Assembly: GCA_903905455.1 (NCBI GenBank)
Contig: CAIVGN010000171.1
Location: 1-63,707, forward strand
Length of the DNA: 63,707 nucleotides
Source: an uncultured Archangium sp.
GTDB lineage: Bacteria; Myxococcota; Myxococcia; Myxococcales; Myxococcaceae
Reading direction: 5' to 3'
Within the stretch, counting starts at the first letter, position 1; each line of letters starts with the position of its first letter. This document shows positions 61,918 through 63,707 of this stretch, piece by piece. The notes beneath the pieces were generated by a model. The model worked only from the letters and a program-made list of their open reading frames with translations. It did not search any database and was not told the origin of the DNA. Both the position numbers and the translations under genes were made by a program.

Positions 61918-62571
61918 CTGAGCAACTCGATCAAGCCGCCCCCCGGTTTCACCGGCGCCACGACCGCGCTGCAGCAGCACGTCTCCGCCTTCGACCCCAA
62001 CAAGACGGGGCTCGTCACCACCAAGACCACCGCCGAGGGCCTGCAGAAGATGGGCGTGTCGGCGGGCTGGTCGAAGTTCATCGCCACGGTGATCAACGGG
62101 GGCCTCGGGCCCGCGACGGGCGGCAACGCGTCGACCACCGTGGTGCCCACCATCACCCAGGCGCAGCACGAGGGCGACACCGGGGTGTTCGACCCGAAGG
62201 GCCAGTTCTCGCCGGACCGCTTGAACCAGGTCATGACGCGCTTCGACCGCAACCAGGACGGCGCGTTGTCGCTCGGCGAGATCCACCAGATGCAGTTCGC
62301 CAACGCCAAGACGGCCAAGGGCGCGGCCATCACCAAGCTGGAGTTCGGCCTGCTGCTCTCGATGTTCTCCGACACCACGGTGAAGGGGAAGAATGGCCAG
62401 GCCGAGCCCGCGCTCTCCAAGGCGCAGCTCACGAAGTTCTACGACGGCTCGCTGTTCCAGGACGCGCTGAAGACCGGCAACGTGAAGCTCAACGCCGGGC
62501 TGTTCTCGCGCGAGCTGGTCAACGCGGCTGGTTCGGCGGTGAAGGCCGCGGTGGGCTGGACGCCGAAGTGA
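61918..62571 (+). CDS. Caleosin-like (peroxygenase) EF-hand protein with probable CTG start
   Basis: This 217-aa protein aligns along its length with plant caleosins/peroxygenases as I recall them. LQQHVSAFD (18-26) matches the start of the EF-hand and its heme His (here H21). VINGGLGPAT matches the ...INLTLSYAT region. QHEGDTGVFDPKGQFSPDRL (second heme His, H84) matches KHGSD...YDNEGRF. LSLGE, EFGLLL and LSKAQLTKFYDGSLF match the C-terminal half. A second EF-hand loop is DRNQDGALSLGE (110-121). The oleosin-like proline knot is missing. No ATG/GTG/TTG lies between an in-frame TAG (61885) and the first part of the homology; CTG 61918 has GGAG 5 bases upstream. ATG 62050 would remove H21 and the first EF-hand. 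Confidence 0.82.
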   Translation: MSNSIKPPPGFTGATTALQQHVSAFDPNKTGLVTTKTTAEGLQKMGVSAGWSKFIATVINGGLGPATGGNASTTVVPTITQAQHEGDTGVFDPKGQFSPDRLNQVMTRFDRNQDGALSLGEIHQMQFANAKTAKGAAITKLEFGLLLSMFSDTTVKGKNGQAEPALSKAQLTKFYDGSLFQDALKTGNVKLNAGLFSRELVNAAGSAVKAAVGWTPK

Positions 62572-62665
62572 GCCCCAGCTCGGACCCCACGGCCTCGAGG
62601 AGCTGCGCGTAACGAACGGAGCGGGCTGGCGAAGCGCGGCCGGGCATCGTGCTACGCCTTCCTCC

Positions 62666-63707
62666 ATGGCCAGCAAGCGCACGCGCCCCCGGGCGACGAA
62701 GGCAGGAGACGTTCCCCCCGACTTGAGCCCTGCGGGCCTCGAGAACTTCACGGTGGAGCAGGCGAGCTCCGCGGCCGACGAGGTGAAGGCGAGCACCATT
62801 CGCGACGTGCTGACGGGCACCAGCCCCGAAGACGCGGTGCGCATCTTGCGCGACGTGCTCAGCCAGCAAGAGGGCCTCGACAAGCTCGCGCGCCGCGCCG
62901 CCGACAAGGAGCTCGCCGACAACTGGCAGCAGGGCGGCTACCCGTACAAGAACCTGCTCTCGCGCAAGAGCTACGAGCGGCAGAAGTACCGGCTCCAGGT
63001 CGAGCTGCTCAAGCTGCAGGCCTGGGCGAAGGAGACGCACCAGCGGATCATCGTGCTCTTCGAGGGGCGCGACGCCGCGGGCAAGGGCGGCACCATCCGG
63101 CGCTTCATGGAGCACCTCAACCCCCGCGGCGCGCGCGTGGTGGCGCTGGAGAAGCCGACCGAAGAGGAGCGCGGCCAGTGGTACTTCCAGCGCTACGTGG
63201 AGCACCTGCCGACGGCCGGCGAAATCGTGCTCTTCGACCGCAGCTGGTACAACCGCGCGGGCGTGGAGCGGGTGATGGGCTTCTGCACCGACGCCGAGTA
63301 CCAGGAGTTCATGCGCCAGGCGCCGGAGTTCGAGCGCATGCTGGTGCGGCAGGGCATTCACGTCTTCAAGTTCTGGTTCTCGGTGAGCCGCCGCGAGCAG
63401 GAGCGCCGCTTCCGCGAGCGCCAGATGCACCCGCTCAAGCAGTGGAAGCTCTCGCCCATCGACCTCGCCTCGCTCCACAAGTGGGACGACTACACGACCG
63501 CGAAGGAGGCGATGTTCTTCCACTCCGACACCTCGGACGCGCCGTGGATCGTGATCAAGAGCGACTGCAAGAAGAGGGCGCGGCTCAACGCCATGCGCTA
63601 CCTGCTGCACCGCCTCGACTACGAGAAGAAGGACGCCGAGCAGATCGGCCCGGTGGACCCGCTGCTCGTCGGCCGGGCGGCCGTCATCTTCGAGCGCGGC
63701 GAGCACA
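62666..63707 (+). CDS. ppk2: Polyphosphate kinase 2 family protein, partial (cut at window end)
   Basis: The frame opens at ATG 62666 and is uninterrupted to the window edge, about 347 codons. An N-terminal extension of about 90 residues precedes the PPK2 core. Seen are Walker A GRDAAGKGG (about 134-142), Walker B FDRSWYNRAGVE (about 190-201), the lid-type region SVSRREQERRFRERQ and SPIDLASLHKWDDYT. PPK2 enzymes use polyphosphate to phosphorylate nucleotides (NDP or NMP). The class cannot be decided from what is visible. Only the C-terminal tail seems missing. Confidence 0.92.
   Translation, partial: MASKRTRPRATKAGDVPPDLSPAGLENFTVEQASSAADEVKASTIRDVLTGTSPEDAVRILRDVLSQQEGLDKLARRAADKELADNWQQGGYPYKNLLSRKSYERQKYRLQVELLKLQAWAKETHQRIIVLFEGRDAAGKGGTIRRFMEHLNPRGARVVALEKPTEEERGQWYFQRYVEHLPTAGEIVLFDRSWYNRAGVERVMGFCTDAEYQEFMRQAPEFERMLVRQGIHVFKFWFSVSRREQERRFRERQMHPLKQWKLSPIDLASLHKWDDYTTAKEAMFFHSDTSDAPWIVIKSDCKKRARLNAMRYLLHRLDYEKKDAEQIGPVDPLLVGRAAVIFERGEH

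Noticed and set aside
62519-63706. 395-codon leftward open frame at the right edge
   Set aside because: Antisense shadow; the rightward frame has PPK2 Walker motifs and runs through the window end.

Overview
The window is high-G+C DNA with strongly G/C-biased third codon positions. Its families point to a myxobacterium, probably of the Cystobacterineae: two DUF2378 (TIGR02265) paralogues, a MYXO-CTERM-like sorting signal, a DUF4388 receiver protein, a PilZ/serine-threonine kinase fusion, MopE-like Cys-rich and Gly-rich lipoproteins, roadblock proteins and many histidine kinases. I found no rRNA, tRNA, CRISPR array or insertion sequence.

Layout. (1) 1-5.8 kb: a leftward, compositionally different block with a 1718-aa SF1 helicase carrying a Vsr-like nuclease and a topoisomerase-type zinc ribbon, coupled by ATGA to a small zinc-ribbon membrane protein. 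It is a candidate defence locus. (2) 6.2-12.4 kb: a small zinc-finger membrane protein, a PilZ-kinase, a DinG-type helicase, an FG-GAP lipoprotein and doubtful small ORFs. (3) 12.5-16.6 kb: two DUF2378 proteins flank a hybrid histidine kinase, followed by a small Cys-rich protein and a JmjC/cupin-like protein. (4) 16.7-26.4 kb: a 1339-aa MopE-like lipoprotein, a TetR-SDR-quinone oxidoreductase module with a matching palindrome in front of two of its genes, and a repeat-rich zinc-ribbon protein. (5) 26.5-31.3 kb: an HMG-CoA-lyase-like enzyme lacking its usual active-site Cys, a chemoreceptor pair and a heme/copper monooxygenase-like lipoprotein. (6) 31.5-39.7 kb: a 2585-aa adhesin whose MYXO-CTERM-like tail continues without a stop into an OmpA-type barrel protein, then an inverted pair of intergenic repeats. 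(7) 39.7-46.9 kb: a leftward run of eight signalling genes (PAS kinase, roadblock, di-iron ODP, receiver-DUF4388, ParA, roadblock, second ODP, hybrid kinase). (8) 47.2-55 kb: an O-antigen-ligase-like protein, lipoproteins, a TetR regulator and a secreted esterase. (9) 55.3-63.7 kb: a DUF3857/transglutaminase lipoprotein, a histidine kinase, an RsuA-type pseudouridine synthase, a membrane desaturase, a caleosin-like protein with an apparent CTG start, and a PPK2 kinase cut by the window end.

How parts fit. The two most interesting systems are the ODP-roadblock-ParA-kinase cluster, read here as an oxygen- or redox-responsive signalling or positioning module, and the desaturase plus caleosin-like pair, suggesting bacterial oxylipin chemistry. 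The adhesin-OmpA fusion resembles the TraA/TraB outer-membrane recognition pair of Myxococcus joined in one chain. These functional readings are inference; family assignments rest on motifs visible in the translations.
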